Shown piece by piece: positions 52,232 through 60,980 of a stretch of 64,000 bases of DNA; the stretch's first letter is position 1; each line of letters starts with the position of its first letter. Under the pieces are notes generated by a model. The model worked only from the letters and a program-made list of their open reading frames with translations. It had not been told where the DNA came from and made no database searches. The position numbers were made by a program, and so were the translations under genes. This DNA comes from Plesiocystis pacifica SIR-1 (lineage in GTDB: Bacteria > Myxococcota_A > Polyangia > Nannocystales > Nannocystaceae): contig NZ_ABCS01000003.1 of the NCBI RefSeq assembly GCF_000170895.1, forward strand, positions 142,574 through 206,573. The letters are read 5' to 3'.

Positions 52232-54015
52232 CGGGCGCGCAGGCGCTCGATGAGGTACTCGCGGGCGAGGTCCTGCGGGTCTTCGATGGGGAAGTCCTCG
52301 GCGTCGTCGCCGAGGACTTCTTTGACTTTGGCGTGCTCGCCAGCGGCTCGGAGGGCGGCGATGTAGAGGTGGAACTCAGGGGATTCTCGCTCGACAGGGG
52401 AGCGTTGGAAAATTTCCGCTGCGGATCCGAAAAGACTACATAGAAGATCGATGGCTGCGAGTTCATGTTGAAGGTGGTTATGTGTTTCTCCCAAGGCGGT
52501 TGATGTCAAGTAAAGATAGTGAGTGCGTGCTTCGAATGAACTGTGGGTTAGCGCCATGGCACTCGCCGCAATCGAGTGTAGTTGGACCACGTTTGAGTGG
52601 TCACGTCCAAGGTCGAGTTCGGCCCGACTGACAATCTTCCAGGCTGGACTGTTGTTGTCCCAGGCTACATCTGGTGCGTTGAGGACTGCTCGGGAGGCCG
52701 CGCGAATTATGTATGGCGTGTGCCATCCAAAGTTGCTTCCGGTCTCTATTACATGTTCGATTGTAACGCCCTGCCAGTAGTCTTCATCTTGGGAGCCGAA
52801 AAGATGACTGATGATCGATTCGGGAGTCAAGTCACCCTGAGCATCAGGGAAACCCCAACGGTCAACCAGCTCCGTGTCGCCAAGATATGCAGCGGCAACA
52901 CCAAGCACGTCGGGATAATTGTCGGGTGCGATGGTCCGCAGGCCGTGCTCATTGTTGAAATAGATTGCCGTCTGAAGATTTTTGAAGGGCCAGATGACTC
53001 GATCTCGTGCTAGGGACGCGAAGAGAGCTAGTTCTGGCCATGACCAAAGAGTGCCTCGTTCTTTCGTCATCCTCCGCATGAGAGACTTTCGCCAGTTCCA
53101 AATAATTGGGGAGTGGTGGAACTTCCGAGTATGTGGACCGGGCTCTCGCAACAGGCCGACGCGAGGAAGGTGCTGGTGGCTGAGCACAGTCGAGTCCGGG
53201 GATGCGAGCGCTGCACGTTCGAACTCCGCGTCGATGGCCCTGTCGATGTCCCCCCGGGTGAGTACGAGAGCGGTGTGCAGAGGACCTTGTTGGGCAGTGA
53301 CAGGAAACCACCCCGGCGTATATAGTGTTGCGTTGTCGAGAACACCAAGGCCTCGGTGCCTGGCCTCTGCAACTGCCCAACGGACACGCCATAGAGCACG
53401 TACTGAGTCTATGTTTATCCAGCGGATCGTACCCTGGACGTCTTGTTTGAGGTGCTGAACGAGGCTGTCGTAGTTCTGCGCAGGGTCGAGTACTTGCGCT
53501 TGTGTTTCAAGGGTTGTGAGAGCAAGGTCTAGCCCAGGGCCAGTCCATGCGACGCCGGGCCACCAAGTCGACCCGACCCGAAGCCCCTCTAACGCGAAGT
53601 CAGGTACGCCGTCGGGGCAGGGGACGAAGTGCGATACCCAGTCGTGCAGGTCGGGGCTCTGGAATTTGAAGGGGATACCAAGTGCTTCTTCGACCCAAAG
53701 GACGACGCGTAGCTTCTGCTGGGCAAAGATTGGTCGGTTCAGGTTCAGCCAGTCGAGATCCTCGGCGCGGACGATGAGCAGGGCGAGCGCGCCGGGCTCG
53801 AGCGTGGTGAGCTCCTGCGCGTCGAGCAGCAAGCGCCGGTCTGGATCGACCTCGGAGAGCGTCCGCGCCAGCGAGCGAAGGCCCCACAGCTTCGCGTCTC
53901 GGACGGCGATCAGTACCCCGTCGTGCCCGAGGTGCAGCCAGCGACGGATATCCTTCAGCCAGCGATCGCGTCCGCGAGCTTGACCTTCAGGAGCAGAGGG
54001 TGGGGGAAGAACCAT
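52228..54015 (-). CDS. Large partner protein of KAP-like NTPase, mosaic in composition
   Basis: About 595 residues, no signal or membrane segment. The N-terminal 150 residues (DGVLIAVRDAKLWGL, LLLDAQELTTLEPGALALLIV, IFAQQKLRVVLWVEEAL) resemble a region found next to STAND-type NTPases, where a worded pattern of R.LRVVLWL and PDLHDW is common. The remainder is unrecognised, helical towards the C-terminus (TPR-like: REYLI, LYIAALRAAGEHAKVKEVLG). The centre, from about residue 150 to 525, is encoded by DNA of only about 50 % GC, unlike both ends. The ATG at 54015 overlaps the NTPase gene by 61 bp; no other ATG/GTG/TTG occurs before the conserved part. Function unknown; probably a sensor or effector acting with the NTPase. 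Confidence 0.7.
   Translation of the reverse strand: MVLPPPSAPEGQARGRDRWLKDIRRWLHLGHDGVLIAVRDAKLWGLRSLARTLSEVDPDRRLLLDAQELTTLEPGALALLIVRAEDLDWLNLNRPIFAQQKLRVVLWVEEALGIPFKFQSPDLHDWVSHFVPCPDGVPDFALEGLRVGSTWWPGVAWTGPGLDLALTTLETQAQVLDPAQNYDSLVQHLKQDVQGTIRWINIDSVRALWRVRWAVAEARHRGLGVLDNATLYTPGWFPVTAQQGPLHTALVLTRGDIDRAIDAEFERAALASPDSTVLSHQHLPRVGLLREPGPHTRKFHHSPIIWNWRKSLMRRMTKERGTLWSWPELALFASLARDRVIWPFKNLQTAIYFNNEHGLRTIAPDNYPDVLGVAAAYLGDTELVDRWGFPDAQGDLTPESIISHLFGSQDEDYWQGVTIEHVIETGSNFGWHTPYIIRAASRAVLNAPDVAWDNNSPAWKIVSRAELDLGRDHSNVVQLHSIAASAMALTHSSFEARTHYLYLTSTALGETHNHLQHELAAIDLLCSLFGSAAEIFQRSPVERESPEFHLYIAALRAAGEHAKVKEVLGDDAEDFPIEDPQDLAREYLIERLRAR
52440..53560. other. Low-GC segment inside the partner gene
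   Basis: Counted GC: 48 % at 52501-52560, 55 % at 52561-52620 and 53 % at 52921-52980, compared with 77 % at 53761-53820 within the same gene. Codon use changes accordingly although the reading frame is continuous. The limits are approximate. Confidence 0.7.
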
Positions 54016-55328
54016 TCGCTCTCGTTGGGGTAAGGGAGGATCAGGCACACGTCGAGCATCTCCGAGACGAGCTCGTCGTCTGGGAGCTCGCCTGGTTCTT
54101 CGATGAGCGCTCGCAAGATCCCGATGTGGCCGCGGGTCAACCCGGCCTCGGTCTCGGCGCGGAGGCTGTCGATGGCTTGATCGACGATCGCATCGGTCGC
54201 GCTGCTCAGGCTGTCGTCCCACGCGGGCCCGGAGAGCTCACGGATCAACCGGACAAACTCGCGGATGCGACCGCCCGAGTAGTATGCGAGCTTGCGCAGC
54301 GCGGGTTCGGGGATGAGGGCCCCGCCGGGATCGAGGTCGGCTGTGCGCCGGCGGAACACCTCGATGCATAGATCGATGCCTGGGCCTCCGGGCTCCCAGC
54401 TCTCAGGTGTCGTACGATCGATGACCGGCGCGTTGGCGAGGGTCTTGGTCGTGAACTTGCGGACGTGCTTGCGTAGCGAGCCCCAGTGGAGCGCGATGGG
54501 GCCCGTGGACACGACGTCGCACTCGAGGCTGCCGAGCAGGGAGGACTCGACGAACAAGGCCTTGGTGCGGGCGCGGTCCTTGATGCGGTCGAGGCCGTCG
54601 ATGAACACGCTGAGCTTGGTCTCGTACTCGCTCTGGAGCGTGCCGATGAGCCCGTTGACGGCGCCGAGTAGTTGCTGAACTCGCTGATCTTGATCGCTGC
54701 GCAGAGCCCGGCCTGGAATGCCGAGCGGAAAGCGCCACTGGATCGACTTGCCCGTCTCACCAACAGCTGCGAGGCTCGCGCCTGCGAAGGCTCCGGCGGG
54801 TCCAGCGACAACCCCACCGATGGCCCCGCCAGCGAGCACGGCGACCGTCGACGCGAGCTTGGCGAGGTCGAAGGTCGGGCTGTCCTCCTCGTCGATGAAG
54901 GCCTTGGCCGCCTTCTCGAGCGACTTCGTCTCGCGTCGCTCCCAGCTGTGGCCGAAGTGGGCTTGTGCCGCTTTGTAGATGCCAAGCCCGACGAGGAGGA
55001 CCACTTCCCATGGCTGGATGCGATCGAGCGCGGCGGCATCGCCGACTCGTTTCTCGAAGTGGTTGACCAGGTCGATGAACACGACCGGACCCTGCTTGCT
55101 CCGCTGCGCGGCGATGGCGAGCAGCTCCGTGGACTTGCCGCTGCCGATCCCTCCCAGGATCATGAAGCGCTTGTGCCCGCCCATCGGCCGATTCAGCTCT
55201 CGCACGATCGCGTTCGCGGGGCTGTACTTCCGCTCGACGCGCCAGCCGGGGTTGTCGGCTGGCTGGAGCGGATCAAAGCGCTCATAGACCTCTGCCCAGC
55301 GCTCTTGCTCGGGAGTCTGCTCCGGCAC
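53955..55328 (-). CDS. KAP-like P-loop NTPase with glycine-rich membrane-type segment
   Basis: 457 residues. Walker A ILGGIGSGKSTELL near 57-70 and Walker B LSVFIDGLDRIKD near 239-251; the DGLDR form recalls KAP-type P-loop NTPases. Between them lies a glycine-rich hydrophobic stretch near 158-190 (VAVLAGGAIGGVVAG then PAGAFAGASLAAVG), in the place where KAP NTPases carry inserted membrane segments. The C-terminal half is a helical lid and winged-helix-like region (LRKLAYYSGGRIREFVRLI). It overlaps its partner gene by 61 bp. GTG 55328 is chosen because TACACT lies exactly 6 nt upstream; GTG 55343 would contain that hexamer. Likely the energy or switch component of a two-gene system. Confidence 0.8.
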   Translation of the reverse strand: MPEQTPEQERWAEVYERFDPLQPADNPGWRVERKYSPANAIVRELNRPMGGHKRFMILGGIGSGKSTELLAIAAQRSKQGPVVFIDLVNHFEKRVGDAAALDRIQPWEVVLLVGLGIYKAAQAHFGHSWERRETKSLEKAAKAFIDEEDSPTFDLAKLASTVAVLAGGAIGGVVAGPAGAFAGASLAAVGETGKSIQWRFPLGIPGRALRSDQDQRVQQLLGAVNGLIGTLQSEYETKLSVFIDGLDRIKDRARTKALFVESSLLGSLECDVVSTGPIALHWGSLRKHVRKFTTKTLANAPVIDRTTPESWEPGGPGIDLCIEVFRRRTADLDPGGALIPEPALRKLAYYSGGRIREFVRLIRELSGPAWDDSLSSATDAIVDQAIDSLRAETEAGLTRGHIGILRALIEEPGELPDDELVSEMLDVCLILPYPNESEWFFPHPLLLKVKLADAIAG

Positions 55329-55334
55329 CGCGCG

Positions 55335-55340
55335 AGTGTA
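55335..55340 (-). promoter_or_regulatory. -10-like TACACT, 6 nt before GTG 55328
   Basis: Minus-strand hexamer at the leaderless spacing in front of the NTPase gene; no Shine-Dalgarno sequence is seen. Confidence 0.45.
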
Positions 55341-55384
55341 CACCCGCGCGGTCGATGTCAGAAGTCAGCGGCTGTCAGGAGGGC

Positions 55385-56164
55385 TCAGAGCGAGGCGCCC
55401 TTACCCGGCTCGATGTCCAGGGCCTCGCCGCCCTGGGCGAGCCACAGCTCGTAGATCTGCCAGCGCAGGTGGGCGCTGGCGAACTGCAGCATCATGGCCG
55501 CGATGTAGATGCCGACGAAGAAGGCGACCACGCCCAGCATCATCAGCACCATCGCCAGGGCCATGAACACCAGGGACGCGAGCAGGGCCGGGAGCCAGGT
55601 CGCCTTGCCCATGCGCCACACCAGGTCGAGGTCGAAGGTCTTTGAGAAGCTGCCGGTGAGCTCGGCGATGATCATCACCGGGTTCATGATCAGCGCGCCG
55701 AAGATGAAGGCGACGACCATGAGCAGGGTGAACGCCAGGCCAAAGACGATCAGCACGGCGGCCCCGGGGTCGTCGAGGGCCGCCAAGGGGAACACGACGG
55801 CCAGGGTCAGGGCCGTGGCGGGCAGGCTGATGACCATGCTCGCGACCATCTGCGCGACGAAGGGCACCAGGCCCGCGCGCAGGGGCTCCATGGGGTCGTC
55901 AAAGCCGATGCGCTCGACCGCGGGAGACTCGCGCCGGGCCAGGCGGCGGTGGATGTCGGACAGCCAGCCCATGAGCGCGATGGGGCCGACGATGGGGATC
56001 ATCATCAGGACCAGGGCGATCAGCAGGTTGACCATGCCGACCTCGCCGACGCCGAAGCGCATGGCCTCCCAGGCGCTCAGGCGGCCGGTGAACTGCTCGG
56101 GCGGGGCCGCGGCGTCGTCGGAGGTGGGCGGGGGGCTCGGGGCGGCGTAGGGATTGACCGACAT
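55385..56164 (-). CDS. DUF4013-like multi-spanning membrane protein
   Basis: 259 residues. A Pro/Ala-rich N-terminus (NPYAAPSPPPTS) and then about six hydrophobic segments (MVNLLIALVLMMIPIVGPIALMG, AVLIVFGLAFTLLMVVAFIFGALI, ALLASLVFMALAMVLMMLGVVAFFVGIYIAA), with the AWEAMRFGVGEVGM and conserved P-I-V-G-P pattern of DUF4013 proteins. Function unknown. The ATG at 56164 is used; the open frame beyond it is antisense to neighbouring genes. It lies 47 bp after the TerB-like gene on the same strand. Confidence 0.75.
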   Translation of the reverse strand: MSVNPYAAPSPPPTSDDAAAPPEQFTGRLSAWEAMRFGVGEVGMVNLLIALVLMMIPIVGPIALMGWLSDIHRRLARRESPAVERIGFDDPMEPLRAGLVPFVAQMVASMVISLPATALTLAVVFPLAALDDPGAAVLIVFGLAFTLLMVVAFIFGALIMNPVMIIAELTGSFSKTFDLDLVWRMGKATWLPALLASLVFMALAMVLMMLGVVAFFVGIYIAAMMLQFASAHLRWQIYELWLAQGGEALDIEPGKGASL

Positions 56165-56211
56165 GGTGTCTCGTGAGGGCGAGCGAACCCGAGACTGAGG
56201 TCGGGCTCGAC

Positions 56212-56775
56212 TTATTTCTCGAACGCGAAATCGTACAGCGCTTCGCGCATGCGCAGGAGCTCGTTGACGATGGCCTGGTTGCCCTCGTGCATGGCCAGGC
56301 CGGTGGCGCGGGCCTCGGCGATGAGCAGCTCGACGAGGGCGGGGGACAGGCCGAGGCTGGCGCCGAGCTCGAGGCAGGTGGTCCGCTCGTCCTCGGACAG
56401 GCCGTCGAGGGCGGCGACGGTGGTCGTACCCGAGAGCACGTAGCAGGCCTTGCGGCTGGCGGGGGGGAACAGCGCCGCGACGTCGTCGACACGGGATGTC
56501 GAGGCGTCGTAGTCGAGGACGTGGCGCTGGGCCGAGGGCGGCAGGCCCGAGATGATCAGCAGGAACTTGAGGCCGGTGAGCTCCTCGCGGCTCAGCCCGT
56601 CCGCGCCGGCGACGGTCTTGATCGCCTTGGCGAGGTTGATCTCGTCGGCGAGATCCATGGCCACCCCCTCGGGGCGGACGGAGTCGCGCAGCATGACGTG
56701 CTCGGCGTGCTCGCGCTCGGCGGCGTCGAGCGTGGCCAGGAACTGCGCGGTGCTCTCGGCGATGGGGTTGGCCAT
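56212..56775 (-). CDS. TerB-like tellurite resistance/stress domain protein
   Basis: 187 residues, all helical. DLADEINLAKAIKTVAGADGLSREELTGLKFLLIISGLP matches the TerB-type fold with its acidic helix pairs near residues 40-80. The second half repeats a similar pattern (LDGLSEDERTTCLELGASLGLSPALVELLIAEA). TerB-domain proteins link membrane stress and metal or phage responses in other bacteria. GGGGAGAC precedes the ATG at 56775. It is in the same direction as the membrane protein downstream, with which it may work. Confidence 0.72.
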   Translation of the reverse strand: MANPIAESTAQFLATLDAAEREHAEHVMLRDSVRPEGVAMDLADEINLAKAIKTVAGADGLSREELTGLKFLLIISGLPPSAQRHVLDYDASTSRVDDVAALFPPASRKACYVLSGTTTVAALDGLSEDERTTCLELGASLGLSPALVELLIAEARATGLAMHEGNQAIVNELLRMREALYDFAFEK

Positions 56776-56812
56776 GTCTCCCCGTACTGTGCCCCAGCCC
56801 AACCTCCGGGTC

Positions 56813-56818
56813 TAGACT
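56813..56818 (+). promoter_or_regulatory. -10-like TAGACT, 6 nt before ATG 56825
   Basis: Third use of TAGACT at the leaderless spacing on the plus strand. Confidence 0.45.
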
Positions 56819-56824
56819 CGGGGT

Positions 56825-57376
56825 ATGGACCGCCCCGCTCACCGCCGCTACTTCCATCGAAACCGGGGCGAGTGGACCTGGCGGGTGCACTTCGAGGCGC
56901 GCGACCTGGGCTCGGTTGAGCTGCCCGCGGCCAACAAGTGGCGCCTGCGTGGGATGTTGGTCAGCCAGGCCGTGCTCGGCGACGCGCGGCTGTGGACCCG
57001 GGTCGACTACGACGACGACGCCCCGACGGTCGGGCACTTGACGGTGATGACCAAGGCCGGGGTGACCCTGTTTCGCAGCGAGGAGCGGATGCACCTGGGT
57101 GAGGACGGCTCAAGCCTGACGGTGGAGGGGCAGCAGTACTGGTCGCCGCGCCTGGGCTTCGCCCGACCCCTCGGACCCTACGCGGGCCACGTCGAGCCGT
57201 GCTCGACCCGGGCGGAGTACCGCATGGACGTGCTCGGGCTGCCGTGTGTCTTCCGCAGCCAGCTCGACGGCGTCGCGGGGGTCATGGCCATCTCCGGGGG
57301 TCCGCTGTCTGGGAGCTTCACGCTCACCCGCGACTGCGTCGAGCGCATCGCGGAGCGCCGGGCGAAGGAGGGCTAG
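56825..57376 (+). CDS. Uncharacterised beta-rich protein
   Basis: 183 residues, cytoplasmic by lack of signal. Beta-strand pattern throughout (GEWTWRVHFEARDLGSVELPA, LTVMTKAGVTLFRSEERMHL, LTVEGQQYWSPRLGFARPLGPYAG), suggesting a lipocalin-like or barrel fold, and a short helical C-terminus. No family is recognised. It is divergent from the TerB-like gene and convergent with the DUF1552 gene, whose stop lies 5 bp away. Confidence 0.7.
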   Translation: MDRPAHRRYFHRNRGEWTWRVHFEARDLGSVELPAANKWRLRGMLVSQAVLGDARLWTRVDYDDDAPTVGHLTVMTKAGVTLFRSEERMHLGEDGSSLTVEGQQYWSPRLGFARPLGPYAGHVEPCSTRAEYRMDVLGLPCVFRSQLDGVAGVMAISGGPLSGSFTLTRDCVERIAERRAKEG

Positions 57377-57380
57377 CTGA

Positions 57381-58841
57381 CTAGGGCGCGAGCCACAGCT
57401 CGCTCAGGGGCCCCTCGGCCACGCGCGAGGCCGGGTTGGCGTGGCCGAAGTCGTCGGTGGGCTGGCCCGCGGCGTGCAACATGGTGTTGTAGAGGTTGGA
57501 CAGCTGGCGGTTGTTGGCGTGGCCGGCCTTGGGGTAGCTGACGCTGCGCCCGTCGGTTTGAAAGCCCATGTTGTTGCCCCCGAGCAGGAGCATGGCGAAC
57601 TCCTCGGCGTTGGAGTGGTGCTTCTCGCCGGTGTCGCTGAGGTAGAGCAGCAGGGTGTTGTCGAGCATGGTGCCGCCCTCTTCGGGGACGGCCTCGAGGG
57701 CCCGCGCGACCCGGCACATCTCGCCGACGTAGCGGTTGCTGAGCGCGTAGAGCACCTGGTAGTAGGCCTCGCCCTCGCCGTGGCGCAGGTCGTGGCCGGC
57801 GAGCATCTGGCCGCCGGGGTAGAGGTCGACGAGCGAGGGGTACTCCTGGCTCCAATAGTAGGCGCCCGCGCCCATGGTCACGACGACGACGTTGGTCAGC
57901 CCCGCGAGCAGCGAGGCGATGGCGATGTCGACCTGCATGCCGAGCTTGGCCAGGGGCGAGTCGGAGCTGTAGGGGTCGGGGTCGAGCTCGCCGGGCTCGG
58001 CCGGCTTGGCCGCGCTCAGGGCGTCCTGCATGGCCTCGAGCTGCTCATCCCGGGCGATCTGCTCGAGCACGGAGGTCTCGTAGGTCTCGAGCTTCACGCG
58101 CCCGCGCGAAGACGGCACGCCCGCGGCGAGCTCGGCCTGCACGTCCTCGAGGGCGAAGGCCAGGAGCTGCTTGCGGGCCTGGAAGTCGGCCGCGGCCTGG
58201 CCGGCGGAGACCGAGCCGAACAGGGTGCTGAACGAGGCCGAGGGCTCGAGCAGCACGGGCGCGGGCTTGCCGGCCGCGAACGCGCAGCTCGAGTAGTTGA
58301 GCGGCGAGGTCCCGGCCCCGGTGCCCACGCGCACGGCGTCGAAGGGGGTCGCGCCGCGGACCCCGGGGATCTGGCTGAGCACGCTCTCGATGGTCGGGCC
58401 CGTGGGGCCGCCCGAGGACTTGCTCGCGCTCAGGGCCCCGTGGTCCGTGGAGTGTCCGCCGCCGAGGTTGGTCGCGGACAGGCCGAGGACCAGCGCCGCC
58501 CGGTCGACGAGGGAGACCGCGTCCTGGTCGCCCGCGAGCGCGCTCAGGGCGATGGCCTCGCTCAGCGGGGCCGCGGGCACGAGCACGGGGTCCTCGTGGG
58601 CGTAGTCGCGGTTGGACTCGACGGGGGTCCCGGCGATGCCCTCCAAGGTCGCGAGGGTCTCGGGGTCGCGCATGCACTTGGGCCGGGTCCCGTTGCCCTC
58701 GAGGAAGATGACGAAGCGCTTGGGGCAGTCGTCGAGGTGGGGCTGGCGGCGGGGGCCGCCGCGCTTACCCAGGGTCGCGCCAGTGAAGATCGCCGTGCCC
58801 GCGAGCAGGCTCGAGGTGGTCAGGAAGTCGCGTCGCTTCAT
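57381..58841 (-). CDS. DUF1552 domain protein with Tat-like signal
   Basis: 486 residues. The N-terminus MKRRDFLTTSSLLAGTAI is a Tat-type signal. The body has DUF1552 features: KRFVIFLEGNG, LGLSATNLGGGHSTDHGALS, TNVVVVTMGAGAYYW, LLYLSDTGEKHHSNAEEF. DUF1552 proteins belong to the alkaline-phosphatase-like/DUF1501 group and are almost always encoded next to a DUF1592/1588 cytochrome-like protein, as here (7 nt downstream of it). An exported enzyme, reaction unknown. Confidence 0.85.
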   Translation of the reverse strand: MKRRDFLTTSSLLAGTAIFTGATLGKRGGPRRQPHLDDCPKRFVIFLEGNGTRPKCMRDPETLATLEGIAGTPVESNRDYAHEDPVLVPAAPLSEAIALSALAGDQDAVSLVDRAALVLGLSATNLGGGHSTDHGALSASKSSGGPTGPTIESVLSQIPGVRGATPFDAVRVGTGAGTSPLNYSSCAFAAGKPAPVLLEPSASFSTLFGSVSAGQAAADFQARKQLLAFALEDVQAELAAGVPSSRGRVKLETYETSVLEQIARDEQLEAMQDALSAAKPAEPGELDPDPYSSDSPLAKLGMQVDIAIASLLAGLTNVVVVTMGAGAYYWSQEYPSLVDLYPGGQMLAGHDLRHGEGEAYYQVLYALSNRYVGEMCRVARALEAVPEEGGTMLDNTLLLYLSDTGEKHHSNAEEFAMLLLGGNNMGFQTDGRSVSYPKAGHANNRQLSNLYNTMLHAAGQPTDDFGHANPASRVAEGPLSELWLAP

Positions 58842-58848
58842 GGTCGGT

Positions 58849-60930
58849 TCAGTCCTGGACGCGCAGCTGGAAGCTGTCGCTGGTGAAGAGGGCGGTGAGC
58901 ACGGCGGCGAAGGAGCCCTCGCTGTCGACGTAGGCCTGCTCCATGGCGACCAGGGTGCAGGCGTCGGCGAGGGTCTCTTCGCGGCCGACGAAGTAGCGGA
59001 ACACCTGGCGCAGGAAGCAGCGCTTGGCGTAGGGGGAGGCGGCGAGGCGCTCGTTGAAGTCGATGGCGGAGCTCACCGGCCCGTCGAGCTCGGGGGAGGG
59101 CATGGCGGTCAGCTCGCTGGAGCCGTCGGGCGCCGAGCCGTGGTCGTCGACGCGCAAAAAGCCCGCGTGGTTGTAGATCTCGAAGGGGTAGCCCAGGGGG
59201 TTCATGAGCGAGTGGCAGCTCCAGCAGTAGGGGTCTGCGTCGATCTGCGTCGAGATGCGCTCGCGGGCCGAGAGCTCCTTGGACTCCTCGCTCAGCGCCG
59301 CGTCGACGTTGAGCGGGAGGTCGGGGATGTCCTGGCACAGCAGCTCCTCGCGGATCCACTTGCCGCGGTGGACCAGGTTGGGGTCGTTCTCGAAGGACAG
59401 GCCGTGGGCCCCGAGCCAGGCGGGGTGGGTGAGCACGCCGGCGCGCTCGTTGGCGGGCAGCTCGATCCACCGGGCCTCGCGGGTGGCCTCGGTGACCCCG
59501 GCGACGTTGTAGGCCTTGTTCATGTCCGCCGTCGACTGCCAGATGGTCGACTCGCCCTGCTGGTAGCCGGCGGTCGCGGGCGTATAGAACATGCGCGAGG
59601 TCAGCAGCTGCTCGAAGATCGCGGTGTCGGACTCGAGGATGCGCGCGATCATGTCGTCGAGGTGCTCGACGAAGGAGTTCTCGTAGCCGTAGAAGGGGTC
59701 GACCTGGTTTTGGTAGCTCTTCTCGACGGAACCAACGCCCTCGTAGGCGGAGGTGTGGGCGACCTCGACCTTGGGCGGCTTGGCGGCGAGATCGCCGTAG
59801 TCGAGCCACTCGCGGAAGAAGGCGCGCACGCCCATGCCCATCCAGTACTCGCTGCGGTTGTCCCAGTGGCGATCGTCGGCGCGCTCGAGGTAGAGGTCCT
59901 GGCGCAGCTCGTCGACGCCGCCGAGGTACTCGCGGACGAGCTCGTCGACGACGGCGGGATCGGACAGGGAGCCGTCGAGGGCCGCGTCGGTGAAGCCGGC
60001 GAGGTAGCCGTCGACGTCGCCCTTGGACTGGAACATGTGCTTGCGCCGGACGCTGGGCGCGTTGGGGGCGGTCTTGGCGATGGCGTAGGCCATGGCTTGG
60101 GCGAGCTCGTGGGGGCTCAGGCGGAGCCGGCCGTGCGCGTCGACCTCGAGCTGGTCGCCCGCGGCGTTGTCCCGGCCGTCGCCGAGCTCGCTGCGGAACA
60201 GGGCGTCGACGGTGACGTAGGAGGCGGTCACGATGGAGCCGATGGTCTCGGTCCGCGCCGCGGGGTCGGCCTCCATGGCCAGGGCGGCCTGGGCGAACTC
60301 GACCAGGCGGTCGACCTGCTCGTCCGTGGGCGGGCGGTAGTGGGCCCCGCGCTCGAGCAGGCGCTCGACGTAGTACTGGGTGCACTCGGGGCTGGGGGCC
60401 GCGTCGCCGATGAAGCAGTGCAGCTCGGGGTCGCCGGTGACGGTGGTGATCGCGTTCTCTTGCCAGCTGGCCGTCTGCGCCCAGGGCAGGCCGATGCCGG
60501 CGACGCTGTCGAGGTAGAGGGAGAGCACGCTGGGGTCGAGGGTCTCGTCCTCGGCGTAGCTCGAGTAGCGGTGCTCGGGGCGGGCGTAGAGCGGGTTGCG
60601 GTCGAGGTCGGTGCCGTGCCAGCTGCCGACGTTGCGCGTCCACGAGTAGCGGTCGATGAGCCGCAGGTCGGCGGGCGACATGGCCGGGGCGTCGACGCAG
60701 GTGAACAGCTGGTCCTGGTCGAGGGCGTTGCCCGAGGGCTCGCCCTCGCCCTCGTCCTCGCCGCCCTCGGTCTCGTCGCCGGTGTCCTCGTCTTCGGAGC
60801 TGGTGTCCTGGCCGATCTCGTCGTCACCGCCCCCCTCACCGCCGCCGGCAGGGCAGCCGCACAGCGCGACCAGGACCCCCGCGGCGACGAACGAGGGGCA
60901 GCTCGCTAGCGCCCGCGTCGTCGATGCCAT
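58849..60930 (-). CDS. DUF1592/DUF1588/DUF1585 cytochrome-like lipoprotein
   Basis: 693 residues. The lipobox is ALCGC (Cys26), followed by an acidic Gly/Glu/Asp tether to about residue 68. Downstream are features of DUF1592 (MGVRAFFREWLDYG, FVEHLDDMIARIL) and DUF1588 (GVLTHPAWLGAHGLS, VHRGKWIREELLCQ) with one heme-type motif CWSCH near residue 563 followed by NPLGYPFEIYNHAG, and a DUF1585-like end (LAASPYAKRCFLRQVFRYFVGRE). Probably a cell-surface monoheme redox protein acting with the DUF1552 product. The pair is an operon. Confidence 0.87.
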   Translation of the reverse strand: MASTTRALASCPSFVAAGVLVALCGCPAGGGEGGGDDEIGQDTSSEDEDTGDETEGGEDEGEGEPSGNALDQDQLFTCVDAPAMSPADLRLIDRYSWTRNVGSWHGTDLDRNPLYARPEHRYSSYAEDETLDPSVLSLYLDSVAGIGLPWAQTASWQENAITTVTGDPELHCFIGDAAPSPECTQYYVERLLERGAHYRPPTDEQVDRLVEFAQAALAMEADPAARTETIGSIVTASYVTVDALFRSELGDGRDNAAGDQLEVDAHGRLRLSPHELAQAMAYAIAKTAPNAPSVRRKHMFQSKGDVDGYLAGFTDAALDGSLSDPAVVDELVREYLGGVDELRQDLYLERADDRHWDNRSEYWMGMGVRAFFREWLDYGDLAAKPPKVEVAHTSAYEGVGSVEKSYQNQVDPFYGYENSFVEHLDDMIARILESDTAIFEQLLTSRMFYTPATAGYQQGESTIWQSTADMNKAYNVAGVTEATREARWIELPANERAGVLTHPAWLGAHGLSFENDPNLVHRGKWIREELLCQDIPDLPLNVDAALSEESKELSARERISTQIDADPYCWSCHSLMNPLGYPFEIYNHAGFLRVDDHGSAPDGSSELTAMPSPELDGPVSSAIDFNERLAASPYAKRCFLRQVFRYFVGREETLADACTLVAMEQAYVDSEGSFAAVLTALFTSDSFQLRVQD

Positions 60931-60980
60931 TCATCGGCTCTACCACACCGCGAGGTTGGGAGGGCCGCAATTCCGATGGC

